Shown in pieces: positions 25,357 through 33,319 of a stretch of DNA of 42,600 nt. Every line of letters begins with the position of its first letter. The first letter of the stretch is position 1. Both the position numbers and the translations under genes were made by a program. The notes below the pieces were generated by a model, which had not been told where the DNA came from, made no database searches, and saw only the letters and a list, made by a program, of their open reading frames with translations. The DNA is from Candidatus Woesearchaeota archaeon (lineage in GTDB: Archaea > Nanobdellota > Nanobdellia > Woesearchaeales > JAGVYF01), in assembly GCA_018303425.1 (NCBI GenBank), contig JAGVYF010000004.1, positions 1 through 42,600 on the forward strand, written 5' to 3'.

Positions 25357-25935
25357 ATGACATCTAAGAAAGATACCCTGGGATATAGAAGAAAGCGTGA
25401 AGGCAAAACAAATTATAAAATTAGACTAGCCTTATTGAAAAGTAAACAACCGCGATTAGTAATTAGAAAATCTTTAAAAAACATCACTGCCCAAGTGGTT
25501 GAGTATTATGCAGATGGTGACAAAGTAATTATAACTGCGGATTCAAAGGAATTAAAAAAGAATGGCTGGAAAGTTACAGCTAATAACTTGCCTGCGGCAT
25601 ATTTAACTGGTTTATTATTAGCTAAAAAAGCTTTAGCTAAAGGCATAAAAAAAGGCATAGCTGATTTTGGTTTGCAAAGATCTACTAAAGGTTCGAAACT
25701 CTATGCATTAATTAAAGGCGCAATTGACGGAGGATTTGAAATTGCATGTTCAGAAGAAATACTTCCTTCCGACGAAAGAGTTTCCGGTAAACATATCGAA
25801 GAGTTTGCTAAATCTTTAGCAAGCGATAAAAAAAGCTATAAAAAACAGTTTTCAGCATATTTAAATTCAGGCACAAAACCTGAAGAACTTTCAAAATTAT
25901 TCCAAAAAGTTAAACAACAAATAATGGGTGCTTAA
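25357..25935 (+). CDS. rpl18: Ribosomal protein uL18
   Basis: 192 residues. YRRKREGKTNYKIRLALLKSKQPRLVIRKSLKN start and DFGLQRSTKGSKLYALIKGAIDGGFEI, SGKHIEEFAKSL in the 5S-rRNA-binding fold. Archaeal length. Two bases separate its stop and the uS5 ATG. Confidence 0.97.
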   Translation: MTSKKDTLGYRRKREGKTNYKIRLALLKSKQPRLVIRKSLKNITAQVVEYYADGDKVIITADSKELKKNGWKVTANNLPAAYLTGLLLAKKALAKGIKKGIADFGLQRSTKGSKLYALIKGAIDGGFEIACSEEILPSDERVSGKHIEEFAKSLASDKKSYKKQFSAYLNSGTKPEELSKLFQKVKQQIMGA

Positions 25936-25937
25936 TA

Positions 25938-26828
25938 ATGGCTAAAGACATAAAAAAACCAAAAATGGAAATTGAAGCAGAAGCAATTTCATCTGAAGAA
26001 ATTGCAAAAGAAAATTCTTTAGTGGAAGGTGTAAAAGATAAACCTGGTATTATCAAGTCTCCAAAAATTATAACACCAGAAAGTAAATTTGCATGGAAAC
26101 CAAAAACATTAATTGGAAAACAGGTAGTTTCTGGCGAGATAACGGACTTAAATAAATTATTAAGTGAAGGTAAAAGATTATTAGAAGCTGAAATTGTGGA
26201 TATATTATTGCCAAATATGCAAACAGATTTATTATTAATTGGCCAGGCAAAGGGAAAATTTGGTGGGGGACAAAGGCGTGTATTTAAGACAACACAAAAG
26301 AAAACAAAAGAAGGCAATAAACCTAAATTTGCAGCATTCGGAGTTGTTGGCAACGAAGATGGCATAGTTGGAATTGGATATGGTAAAAGCAAAGAAACAG
26401 TCCCTGCGCGTGAAAAAGCATTTAGGATGGCAAAATTAAATATCATGAAAATTAAGAGGGGTTGCGGTTCATGGGCATGCAACTGCGGAGAACCTCACTC
26501 CATTCCTTTCAAAGTTATAGGGAAATGCGGTTCATCTGTCATTAAGATCATGCCCGCGCCTAAAGGAATTGGATTAAAAATTGAAAAAGAATGCGCAAAA
26601 ATATTAAAATTAGCAGGTATTAAAGATGTTTGGTCAAAAACATATGGCATGACCAAAACTAAGATTAATTTAGTTAAGGCATGTGATGCTGCATTAAAAA
26701 AATTAACAGAAACAAAAATTCAAATTAATCACATTGAACAATTAGGCATCATAAGCGGACCAATTCAATCTAACGTAATTGATAAAGAATTTACAAAATC
26801 AATCAAATCTCCAGAGGCAGAAGAATGA
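25938..26828 (+). CDS. rps5: Ribosomal protein uS5 with N-terminal extension
   Basis: 296 residues; archaeal uS5 is about 210-220, and the extra length is an acidic/mixed N-terminal arm (about 1-65). The core is clear: FGGGQRRVFKTTQKKTKEGNK, GVVGNEDGIVGIGYGKSKETVPAREKA, IKRGCGSWACNCGEPHSIPFKVIGKCGSS and APKGIGLKIEKECAKILKLAGIKDVWSKTYG. Shapes the decoding region and mRNA entry. The ATGA junction couples it to uL30. Confidence 0.97.
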   Translation: MAKDIKKPKMEIEAEAISSEEIAKENSLVEGVKDKPGIIKSPKIITPESKFAWKPKTLIGKQVVSGEITDLNKLLSEGKRLLEAEIVDILLPNMQTDLLLIGQAKGKFGGGQRRVFKTTQKKTKEGNKPKFAAFGVVGNEDGIVGIGYGKSKETVPAREKAFRMAKLNIMKIKRGCGSWACNCGEPHSIPFKVIGKCGSSVIKIMPAPKGIGLKIEKECAKILKLAGIKDVWSKTYGMTKTKINLVKACDAALKKLTETKIQINHIEQLGIISGPIQSNVIDKEFTKSIKSPEAEE

Positions 26829-27271
26829 GCAAAGAGACTATTAAAAGGATAGCATTGGTTTTAGTTAGAGGAAGAATTGACTTAAATCAAAAAATGCTTA
26901 GTACCCTTGACATGTTAAAACTATTTAGGAAAAATTATTGCGTAGTCGTTAATGATACTCCGGCAAATAGAGGGATGGCTAAAAAAGTTAAGGATTATAC
27001 AACATTTGGAAATATTGATGATGAAACCTATAAATTATTAATTGAAAAGCGCGGAAAAGAATATACTGATCGAACCTCTGATAAAAAAAATATAATAAAA
27101 TACGAAGGCAAATTTTTTGTATATGGCGGCAAAAATTATAGATCTTATTTTAGATTAAATGCTCCAAAAAAAGGTTTTGGGAGAAAAGGAATTAAAGTTC
27201 AATTTTTAATTGGTGGGGCATTAGGGGACAGGAAAGAAAAGATTAATGATTTAATTCGAAGGATGATTTAA
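26825..27271 (+). CDS. rpl30: Ribosomal protein uL30
   Basis: 148 residues, the long archaeal form. IALVLVRGRIDLNQKMLSTLDMLKLFRKNYCVVVND, GMAKKVKDYTTFGNIDDETYKLLIEKRG, then the archaeal C-terminal FRLNAPKKGFGRKGIKVQF. ATG overlaps the uS5 stop. Confidence 0.97.
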   Translation: MSKETIKRIALVLVRGRIDLNQKMLSTLDMLKLFRKNYCVVVNDTPANRGMAKKVKDYTTFGNIDDETYKLLIEKRGKEYTDRTSDKKNIIKYEGKFFVYGGKNYRSYFRLNAPKKGFGRKGIKVQFLIGGALGDRKEKINDLIRRMI

Positions 27272-27273
27272 AG

Positions 27274-27771
27274 ATGACAGTGAACAAACGTAAAAAAAAT
27301 AGTAGAATGCACGGATCCCATACTCACGGATGGGGCGCAAAAAAGAAACATAGAGGCGCAGGCCATCGCGGAGGCAGAGGCAATGCCGGTACGGGTAAAC
27401 GCGCGGATTCAAAAAAGCCATGTATATGGGCTTTGGACTATTTTGGAAAATATGGCTTTAAAAAGAAAAATGCAAATATTATAAAAGCGATTAATATTCA
27501 TTATTTGGAAAATCATATCAATAGCTTATTAAATCTTAAAAAAGCAGTTGAAAAGTCCAATGTGTTTATAATTGATTTATCCAAAATGGGATTCAACAAA
27601 TTATTATCAAAAGGTTTGGTTTCTAAAAAGTTTAACATTACTGTCGATGCAGCAACTGCAAAAGCTATTGAAAAAATCGAAAAAGCGGGCGGTAGTGTTA
27701 AAGTTACATTAAAATCCAATAAATCTGAATCATCTAAAGATAAAATTATGGATCTAAAAGATTCTAAATAG
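27274..27771 (+). CDS. rpl15: Ribosomal protein uL15
   Basis: 165 residues. The glycine-rich N-terminus RMHGSHTHGWGAKKKHRGAGHRGGRG marks uL15, and the globular domain includes FNITVDAATAKAIEKIEKAGGSV. Last gene of the long uL3 operon; its TAG stop is also the start of the first of three TAGTACC repeats in front of secY. Confidence 0.97.
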   Translation: MTVNKRKKNSRMHGSHTHGWGAKKKHRGAGHRGGRGNAGTGKRADSKKPCIWALDYFGKYGFKKKNANIIKAINIHYLENHINSLLNLKKAVEKSNVFIIDLSKMGFNKLLSKGLVSKKFNITVDAATAKAIEKIEKAGGSVKVTLKSNKSESSKDKIMDLKDSK

Positions 27772-27840
27772 TACCAATATTTAATTAGTACCGTTTAGTA
27801 CCGATATGTATTTAAATATCTATTATAAAGGTTATAATTA
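27769..27840 (+). promoter_or_regulatory. secY promoter with three TAGTACC repeats
   Basis: TAGTACC occurs at 27769-27775, 27786-27792 and 27796-27802, followed by a TATA box TATTTAAATATC (about 27809-27820) centred 26 nt before the secY ATG, so a leaderless start. The repeats occupy the usual activator/BRE side of the promoter. The palindrome ATAATTAT ends in the ATG. Confidence 0.5.
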
Positions 27841-29231
27841 TGGCTAGTCTATGGAATACTATAAAAGAAAACCTCCCGGAGGTTACATCACCTACACAAA
27901 AAAATCTTTCTTTTAAAGAGAAACTTAAATGGACAAGTTTAGTTTTATCATTTTATTTTGTATTAGGTATAATTCCATTATTCGGTTTAGGCCAAAACGC
28001 GCTTACACAATTTGAATATTTATCACTTATCCTGGGTGCAAAGTTTGGTACAATTATCTCTTTAGGTATTGGTCCAATTGTAACAGCTTCGATTATTTTA
28101 CAATTATTAAATGGTTCAGGCTTAATTAAATTTGATTTATCAAGCAAAGCAGGCAAACAAAATTATGGGGCCATACAAAAACTTTCACAATATGGTTTTG
28201 TACTTTTTGAAGCAATTATTTATGTATTTATGGGGGGCTTTGCGCCTTCTCCGTTATATCAAGGAACTGCATTATATTTTCAATTAGAACTGTTATTAAT
28301 TTTCCAATTATTATTGGGCGGATTAATGATAATCCTAATGGATGAGGTATGTCAAAAATGGGGATTTGGTTCAGGGGTAAGTTTGTTTATTGCAGCCGGC
28401 GTAAGCCAACAACTATTTCATAGAGCTTTTAGTTGGACTGCTTCACCTACAAACCCAAATATATCTGTCGGAGCATTACCTGCTTTATTTCAGAGTTTAG
28501 CTGCGGGCGATCCTACAACGGCTTTGCTAATGGGTGCAGGGATATTGTCTACAATTGCAATTTTTGCTATTGTTGTTTATGTTCAATCAATGAAAGTTGA
28601 AATTCCATTATCATTTGGCAGAATCAGGGGTCATGGAATAAGATGGCCATTAAGTTTTATTTATACTTCCAATATTCCCGTAATTTTGATTGCTGCGTTT
28701 ATGTCAACAATGCAGTTATGGGGGAGATTATTAGAAAATTGGGGTTACCCAATTTTAGGCACATTTTCAGGTAATGTTCCTATTACAGGGATGGTTTCTT
28801 GGTTTAATTCACCCAACCTTGTACAAAAATTAATTACCCGCAGTTTAACCTTTTCAGATTTATCACATTCATTTGTTTATATATTGATAATGATGTTTGG
28901 TTCAGTTGTATTCTCTTATTTTTGGGTACAGACAGCGAACATGGACGCAGGAAGTCAAGCTGAAAATATAATGAAGTCCGGCCTGCAAGTGCCGGGATTT
29001 AGAAAAGATAAAAGAGTTTTAGAAAAATTACTCGACAGATACATTTCACCTTTGACAGTAATGGGCGCTATGATAGTCGGATTTTTAGCTGCAGCTGCAG
29101 ACTTGTCAGGCGCCTTGGTTTCAGGCACAGGACTTTTATTAACGGTTATGATAATCTATAAACTTTACGAGAGCATTGCAAAAACCCATATGTACGACAT
29201 GCACCCTGCATTAAGGAAATTTATGGAGTAA
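27840..29231 (+). CDS. secY: Protein translocase subunit SecY (Sec61 alpha)
   Basis: 463 residues, ten membrane helices as in the family. LSFKEKLKWTSLVLSFYFVLGIIPLFGL opens TM1, then the plug and TM2 (LGIGPIVTASIILQLL), GFGSGVSLFIAAGV, VPI-like TM7 region and PGFRKDKRVLEKLLDRYISPLTVMGA before the last helices. Forms the pore for secretion and membrane insertion. Own promoter. In many archaea adk follows; here the DUF106 gene comes next after 133 nt. Confidence 0.98.
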   Translation: MASLWNTIKENLPEVTSPTQKNLSFKEKLKWTSLVLSFYFVLGIIPLFGLGQNALTQFEYLSLILGAKFGTIISLGIGPIVTASIILQLLNGSGLIKFDLSSKAGKQNYGAIQKLSQYGFVLFEAIIYVFMGGFAPSPLYQGTALYFQLELLLIFQLLLGGLMIILMDEVCQKWGFGSGVSLFIAAGVSQQLFHRAFSWTASPTNPNISVGALPALFQSLAAGDPTTALLMGAGILSTIAIFAIVVYVQSMKVEIPLSFGRIRGHGIRWPLSFIYTSNIPVILIAAFMSTMQLWGRLLENWGYPILGTFSGNVPITGMVSWFNSPNLVQKLITRSLTFSDLSHSFVYILIMMFGSVVFSYFWVQTANMDAGSQAENIMKSGLQVPGFRKDKRVLEKLLDRYISPLTVMGAMIVGFLAAAADLSGALVSGTGLLLTVMIIYKLYESIAKTHMYDMHPALRKFME

Positions 29232-29364
29232 ATATGACCTATAGAAAATCTATTTATGTCGATTCGTTAGAATACGTTAACTGAAGGAAATCCCCCTAAA
29301 TGAGTTTATACAAAACCCCATAAATAGGCAACTTTTATAAACAATAATTCTTTTTGTTATTACA
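29232..29364 (+). promoter_or_regulatory. Gap with promoter of the DUF106 gene
   Basis: TATA box CTTTTATAAAC (about 29332-29342) lies some 27 nt before ATG 29365, again a leaderless arrangement. No gene is seen in the rest of the gap; adk, which often lies here in archaea, is absent. Confidence 0.55.
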
Positions 29365-30126
29365 ATGGTATTATTTCAATCATTTATCAAGATTCTTGAT
29401 CCAGTATTCAATCCGTTGCTTGCATTACCAAGTCTATGGACTATTATTATTATTTCAGTTTTAGTGGCTTTACTTATGACGCTTATCTATAAGCTTGCAA
29501 CTGACCAAAATTTGATGAAAGAAATTAAAACTGAAATGAAAGAACTGCAGGCTGAAGTAAAAAAGTTCTCTCACGATCCGGGGAAAGCCATGGAAATCCA
29601 AAAACGCATGATGGAAAAAAATATGGATTACATGATGCATTCCATGAAACCAACTTTATTTACTTTTATCCCGATAATCCTAATATTTGGTTGGCTTAGT
29701 ATGCATCTTGCATATGAACCCATCATTCCAAACTCTGATTTTACAACGACTATTGAATTTAAAGAAGGAGTAACTGGTCAAATCGAATTACTTACACCCG
29801 ACACATTAAAAGTTATCAGTGGAAGAATTGTTGACATTGAAAATGGTAAAGCTATATGGACAGTTAAAGGACCGGAAGGTGAATATGATCTTACCTATAA
29901 ATATCAAGACCGGAATTATATAAAACCAGTTATAATTACTGCAAAACAACGTTATATCGAACCTGTAAAAGAAATTGGCGATGAATATATCTCCCGTATT
30001 TCCGTTAATAATCAACCATTACAGCCACTTAATTTATTTGGTTGGAAACTTGGCTGGTTAGGCACTTATATTATCGTTTCTATTATTGCCAGCATAATAT
30101 TTAGAAAAGTTATGAAAATCCATTAA
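29365..30126 (+). CDS. DUF106 / EMC3-like membrane insertase with extra extracytoplasmic domain
   Basis: 253 residues. TM1 (about 24-45), a cytoplasmic coiled-coil hairpin rich in Met and charged residues (about 46-97, MKELQAEVKKFSHDP and RMMEKNMDYMMHSMKP), TM2 (about 98-116) and TM3 (about 231-249). This is the Oxa1/YidC superfamily plan of archaeal DUF106 proteins, which also sit next to secY. Between TM2 and TM3 there is a domain of about 110 residues, rich in beta-strands and acidic (about 120-228), that compact DUF106 proteins lack. It probably assists insertion of membrane proteins beside SecY. Confidence 0.85.
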   Translation: MVLFQSFIKILDPVFNPLLALPSLWTIIIISVLVALLMTLIYKLATDQNLMKEIKTEMKELQAEVKKFSHDPGKAMEIQKRMMEKNMDYMMHSMKPTLFTFIPIILIFGWLSMHLAYEPIIPNSDFTTTIEFKEGVTGQIELLTPDTLKVISGRIVDIENGKAIWTVKGPEGEYDLTYKYQDRNYIKPVIITAKQRYIEPVKEIGDEYISRISVNNQPLQPLNLFGWKLGWLGTYIIVSIIASIIFRKVMKIH

Positions 30127-30138
30127 AAGATATAGAAA

Positions 30139-30254
30139 CTTTTATAAACCGGTCACATATATCAAGTTTATTACAATTTCTGAGTCAAGAACTCAGAGAA
30201 ACCTGGTGACGGGTTTAAATAGAAATTATAACCAACTTAAAAGTAACAAATAAA
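30139..30254 (+). promoter_or_regulatory. Promoter and structured leader of eL34
   Basis: TATA box CTTTTATAAACC (30139-30150) places the start at about 30171, leaving an 83-nt leader. Two hairpins follow: CTGAGT/ACTCAG (30180-30185 with 30191-30196, loop CAAGA) and AAACC/GGTTT (30199-30203 with 30212-30216). No Shine-Dalgarno is visible close to the ATG. Confidence 0.5.
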
Positions 30255-30524
30255 ATGGTAAGCGGAAAATATAAAACAAAAAGGTTCAGAAAAGTCTTTA
30301 TAAAGACACCTGGTGCCAGGACTATTGTGCATTACAGACAAAGAAAGGTAAATTTACCTAAATGCGCAGAATGTAAAACTCCATTAAAAGGCATGCCTAA
30401 ATTACTTAGCTCTCAATTTAAAAATTTATCTAAAAGTAAAAAAACAACTAATAGGCCATACGGCGGAAATTTGTGTTCTGCTTGTATGAGATCTAAATTA
30501 AAACAAAAAGCAAGAGAAATGTAA
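30255..30524 (+). CDS. rpl34e: Ribosomal protein eL34
   Basis: 89 residues. KTKRFRKVFIKTPGARTIVHYRQRK start and a zinc site CAEC...CSAC with KLLSSQFKNLSKSKKTTNRPYGG between them, as in archaeal eL34. In many archaea cmk follows; here eL14 follows directly. Confidence 0.97.
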   Translation: MVSGKYKTKRFRKVFIKTPGARTIVHYRQRKVNLPKCAECKTPLKGMPKLLSSQFKNLSKSKKTTNRPYGGNLCSACMRSKLKQKAREM

Positions 30525-30571
30525 AATGAAAAAAACCGTTTTTTCAATTGTCAAACGGAGGTTTTAACAAA
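30525..30571 (+). promoter_or_regulatory. Two mutually exclusive hairpins before eL14
   Basis: Hairpin A: TGAAAAAA (30527-30534) with TTTTTTCA (30539-30546), loop ACCG. Hairpin B: CCGTTT (30536-30541) with AAACGG (30553-30558). A and B share bases 30536-30541, so they cannot form together. B ties up the first half of the Shine-Dalgarno GGAGG (30557-30561); A leaves it free. This looks like a translational switch between the two r-protein genes. Confidence 0.5.
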
Positions 30572-30880
30572 ATGATGCAAGTAGGCCGAGTATGTTTAAA
30601 AATAGCTGGAAGAGATGCAAATCTTCAATGTGTAGTAGTAGACACATTAAATGAAAATTATGTGTTAATTGATGGTCAAACCAGAAGAAAAAAGTGCAAT
30701 ATTAAACATTTAGAACCATTAAACAAAACTCTAAATATCAAGAAAAAAGCTTCTCACTCTGATGTTATAAAAGCTTTTAAAGATTTAAAAATTGAAATTC
30801 TTGAAAAGAAAACTAAATCTGAAAAAACAGTTAAACCTTCTAAAAAACGTAAATCTTTAATTAAAAATTCTAAAAAATAG
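30572..30880 (+). CDS. rpl14e: Ribosomal protein eL14
   Basis: 102 residues from ATG 30572, chosen over an upstream TTG at 30548 because GGAGG is placed 10 nt before it and the family begins (M)MQVGRVCLKIAGRDA. SH3-like domain continues with VVVDTLNENYVLIDGQTRRKKCNIKHLEPL. The last 40 or so residues are a Lys-rich helix and tail. Confidence 0.93.
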   Translation: MMQVGRVCLKIAGRDANLQCVVVDTLNENYVLIDGQTRRKKCNIKHLEPLNKTLNIKKKASHSDVIKAFKDLKIEILEKKTKSEKTVKPSKKRKSLIKNSKK

Positions 30881-30897
30881 ATATAGCGGATTACAAC

Positions 30898-30931
30898 TAT
30901 TCTTATAAATCATTTATTCATCATTATTAAT
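30898..30931 (+). promoter_or_regulatory. TATA box of aMBF1
   Basis: TTCTTATAAATC (about 30899-30911) is some 27 nt before ATG 30932, so the message is probably leaderless. The 8-bp palindrome TATTAATA ends on the A of the ATG. Confidence 0.55.
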
Positions 30932-31387
30932 ATGCAATGCGATATATGCGGTAAAGATGCCAAACTTGTAAAAATTTTGGTTGAAAATTCTAAAATGAAT
31001 GTTTGTCTTAATTGTTCAGGTTATGGCGCAATAGTCCATATACCGAAAAAGATAATTTTTAAACCTAAACCTGTAATCTCTTCTTTAATTGAACCAGAAT
31101 ATACTTTGAAGATTGTTGACAACTATTCAGCTTTAATTAAAAATAAACGTGAATCACTTTGTTTAAAACAGGAAGACCTTGCAAAAAACTTAAACGAGAA
31201 ATGGTCAATTATACAAAAAATTGAATCTAATAATTTTAAACCTTCTTTAGATTTAACAAGAAAATTAGAACGTTTTTTAAAAATTCGGTTAATTGAACAA
31301 GTTCAAGAAGAAAATATTGAAATTACCAAAGACAATTCTGTTTTAACAATTGGAGATATGCTTAAACAAAAATTATCACTGCAATGA
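30932..31387 (+). CDS. mbf1: aMBF1, archaeal multiprotein bridging factor 1
   Basis: 151 residues. N-terminal zinc ribbon CDIC...CLNC (Cys3, Cys6, Cys25, Cys28) and a C-terminal Cro-type HTH (about 68-128: LIKNKRESLCLKQEDLAKNLNEKWSIIQKIE, SLDLTRKLERFLKI). The eukaryotic homologue bridges activators and TBP; the archaeal protein associates with the ribosome/transcription machinery. Overlaps the convergent thioredoxin-like gene by 12 nt. Confidence 0.95.
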   Translation: MQCDICGKDAKLVKILVENSKMNVCLNCSGYGAIVHIPKKIIFKPKPVISSLIEPEYTLKIVDNYSALIKNKRESLCLKQEDLAKNLNEKWSIIQKIESNNFKPSLDLTRKLERFLKIRLIEQVQEENIEITKDNSVLTIGDMLKQKLSLQ

Positions 31388-32014
31388 TTCAAACTCAGCT
31401 TTATCTTTAAATCCCGTATAAGCTTCACCATTAATAATTATTACTGGAAGTTCTTCAGCTTTAATCTTATATAATGCCTTTATTGTATTAATTGCCGGAT
31501 TATCCAGACTATATTCTAATGAGTATATCTTAACATTAGAATTTGTTCTACGGATATAGTCTAAAACAAAGCCCTGTTTTTCACAATCATTACAATCAAG
31601 TTCATTAGAATAAAAATATAAAATAAGATCATAATCAATATTACATTTTTCTTTTACATTATTTAATAATATCCAATGCCTTAGTTCAAGTATGGAATAA
31701 TAATTTTTTAATCTTTGTACAGATTCATCCCCGTGACCATACTGGGATTCAATATAGGCTAATTTAGAACCTATCTCATATAATTCTTCATCCATAATAC
31801 CTAACTTTAATATCTCACAGGGATTTTTACTTACTATTAATAATTGTGTCTCTAATCCTAATGTATCTACTTTAATATTATTTTGTAAATCTTCAATTCT
31901 TGTAATCTTGATACTGCTAAGATAATTTCCTAACTGTATACCTATCATAAAAATTAATGTTGTAGCAGCCAAAACTCCAACAAACTTAAACATTGAAAAT
32001 TTTCTTCTATGCAT
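31376..32014 (-). CDS. Membrane-anchored thioredoxin-like protein
   Basis: 212 residues. One N-terminal membrane helix (about 10-28), an extracytoplasmic helical spacer (about 40-120) with two Cys (66, 124), then a thioredoxin-like domain: LILYFYSNELDCNDC with CxxC at 141-144 and the cis-Pro motif EELPVII (Pro190). Likely a thiol-disulfide oxidoreductase outside the membrane, which would fit the many Cys-rich secreted proteins here. Last gene of the glycosylation run. ATG 32014 follows GGGAG by about 12 nt. Confidence 0.75.
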   Translation of the reverse strand: MHRRKFSMFKFVGVLAATTLIFMIGIQLGNYLSSIKITRIEDLQNNIKVDTLGLETQLLIVSKNPCEILKLGIMDEELYEIGSKLAYIESQYGHGDESVQRLKNYYSILELRHWILLNNVKEKCNIDYDLILYFYSNELDCNDCEKQGFVLDYIRRTNSNVKIYSLEYSLDNPAINTIKALYKIKAEELPVIIINGEAYTGFKDKAEFESLQ

Positions 32015-32068
32015 TTTAATTTTCTCCCAAAACTTATTTTTTCCAAAACAGTGTCCAAAATCATTAAA

Positions 32069-33319
32069 TTATCCTTCTCTTGGGCCCCACTTTATTTTTT
32101 TACCGGTTAAATAATAGAAGGTTGCAACCCCCCACCACATAACAAATAAAAACCAATAAAATAAGAAGTGGAATAAGAACGACAATTTAATAGTTTCCTT
32201 TTCCTGTGCCATATCTTTGGATATATGCAATATAATAAGCCCCAATATTAATGAAATCAAAGTAAATATTATCAGACTATTGGTTGAGATAAAAAACAGA
32301 TCAAATTTTAACTCGAATAGTTTCCAAATACTGAAATTAACTGCTTTCCAATTCAAAAAAAATTTAATCCCATTATCCATTGCATTAATTAATGATAATA
32401 TAATTAATAGGCTCGTTAGACCAATTGAGAAAAATGATGCGGGTAATATAAACAATCCAAGATTACCGGTTTTTGCGCCAAATAGAACTTTATACTTCAC
32501 TACATTATCAATAAATCCCCTATACCACCTAATCCGCTGATTGAACAATGGCCAAAATTCTTTAACACCTGAAGTATAAACTAAAGAATCAGTAGCATTT
32601 TCAATCACATAATTTTTCTGTTGTATCCTTAAGGCTATTTCTATATCTTCTGTTATAGTTGATTCATCATACGCCCCATATTTGTCAAAAAAAGCTTTTC
32701 TATAAATCGTAAATGGGCCCGGAGTAATGTGTATACTTCCCAAGAAACCAAATACCCTTCTTAAAAATACTCCCACCATAAACTCAATTTTTTGTAATCT
32801 CTGTAAAAATGATTTCGCATTACTTATCTGTATTGAAGGAGTAACTGCCATAACATTCGGATTTTCAAAATATGCAACCATTCGCCTTAAAGCATTTTTA
32901 TCACAGTAACAATCGGCGTCTAAAGCACCTACAAACTCGGTAGTTGTTTGTTTAATTCCCCGATTTATTGCTCCGCCTTTCCCAACGTTTCCCGCATAAA
33001 ATGTTTCTATGCCCTTATCTTCATAACTCTTCGCCAGTTTAAATGCCTGCATTTTTGCAAAACTATCTATACCATTAATTACAACAAATATTTTTAATTT
33101 TCCTTTGGGATAATTCAATCCTAACAATGATTCAATAGTGACTTTTAATGATTCAGGATGCCCATAGTCCGGAACGATTATAGTTACACCCGGAAATCTT
33201 GTTGCTTTTGGACTTAAAATTTTATCATGGTTTTCATATAATGTTATAAAAAAATATATAGAGGTGAATAAACCAAAAAATGTTGTAATATAAATAAGTA
33301 AATAATTTAATTCTATCAT
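32069..33319 (-). CDS. Processive family 2 glycosyltransferase, membrane-bound
   Basis: 416 residues. One N-terminal membrane helix (about 5-27), the GT-A domain with TIIVPDYGHPES (46-57), GKGGAINRG (113-121), DAD (134-136), TED (223-225) and QRIRWYRG (261-268), then three or four membrane helices. The D, DxD, TED and QxxRW set is that of BcsA/hyaluronan-synthase-like enzymes, which polymerise or transfer a nucleotide sugar across the membrane. Overlaps the neighbouring GT-C-like gene by 4 nt; same operon. Sugar unknown. Confidence 0.92.
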   Translation of the reverse strand: MIELNYLLIYITTFFGLFTSIYFFITLYENHDKILSPKATRFPGVTIIVPDYGHPESLKVTIESLLGLNYPKGKLKIFVVINGIDSFAKMQAFKLAKSYEDKGIETFYAGNVGKGGAINRGIKQTTTEFVGALDADCYCDKNALRRMVAYFENPNVMAVTPSIQISNAKSFLQRLQKIEFMVGVFLRRVFGFLGSIHITPGPFTIYRKAFFDKYGAYDESTITEDIEIALRIQQKNYVIENATDSLVYTSGVKEFWPLFNQRIRWYRGFIDNVVKYKVLFGAKTGNLGLFILPASFFSIGLTSLLIILSLINAMDNGIKFFLNWKAVNFSIWKLFELKFDLFFISTNSLIIFTLISLILGLIILHISKDMAQEKETIKLSFLFHFLFYWFLFVMWWGVATFYYLTGKKIKWGPREG

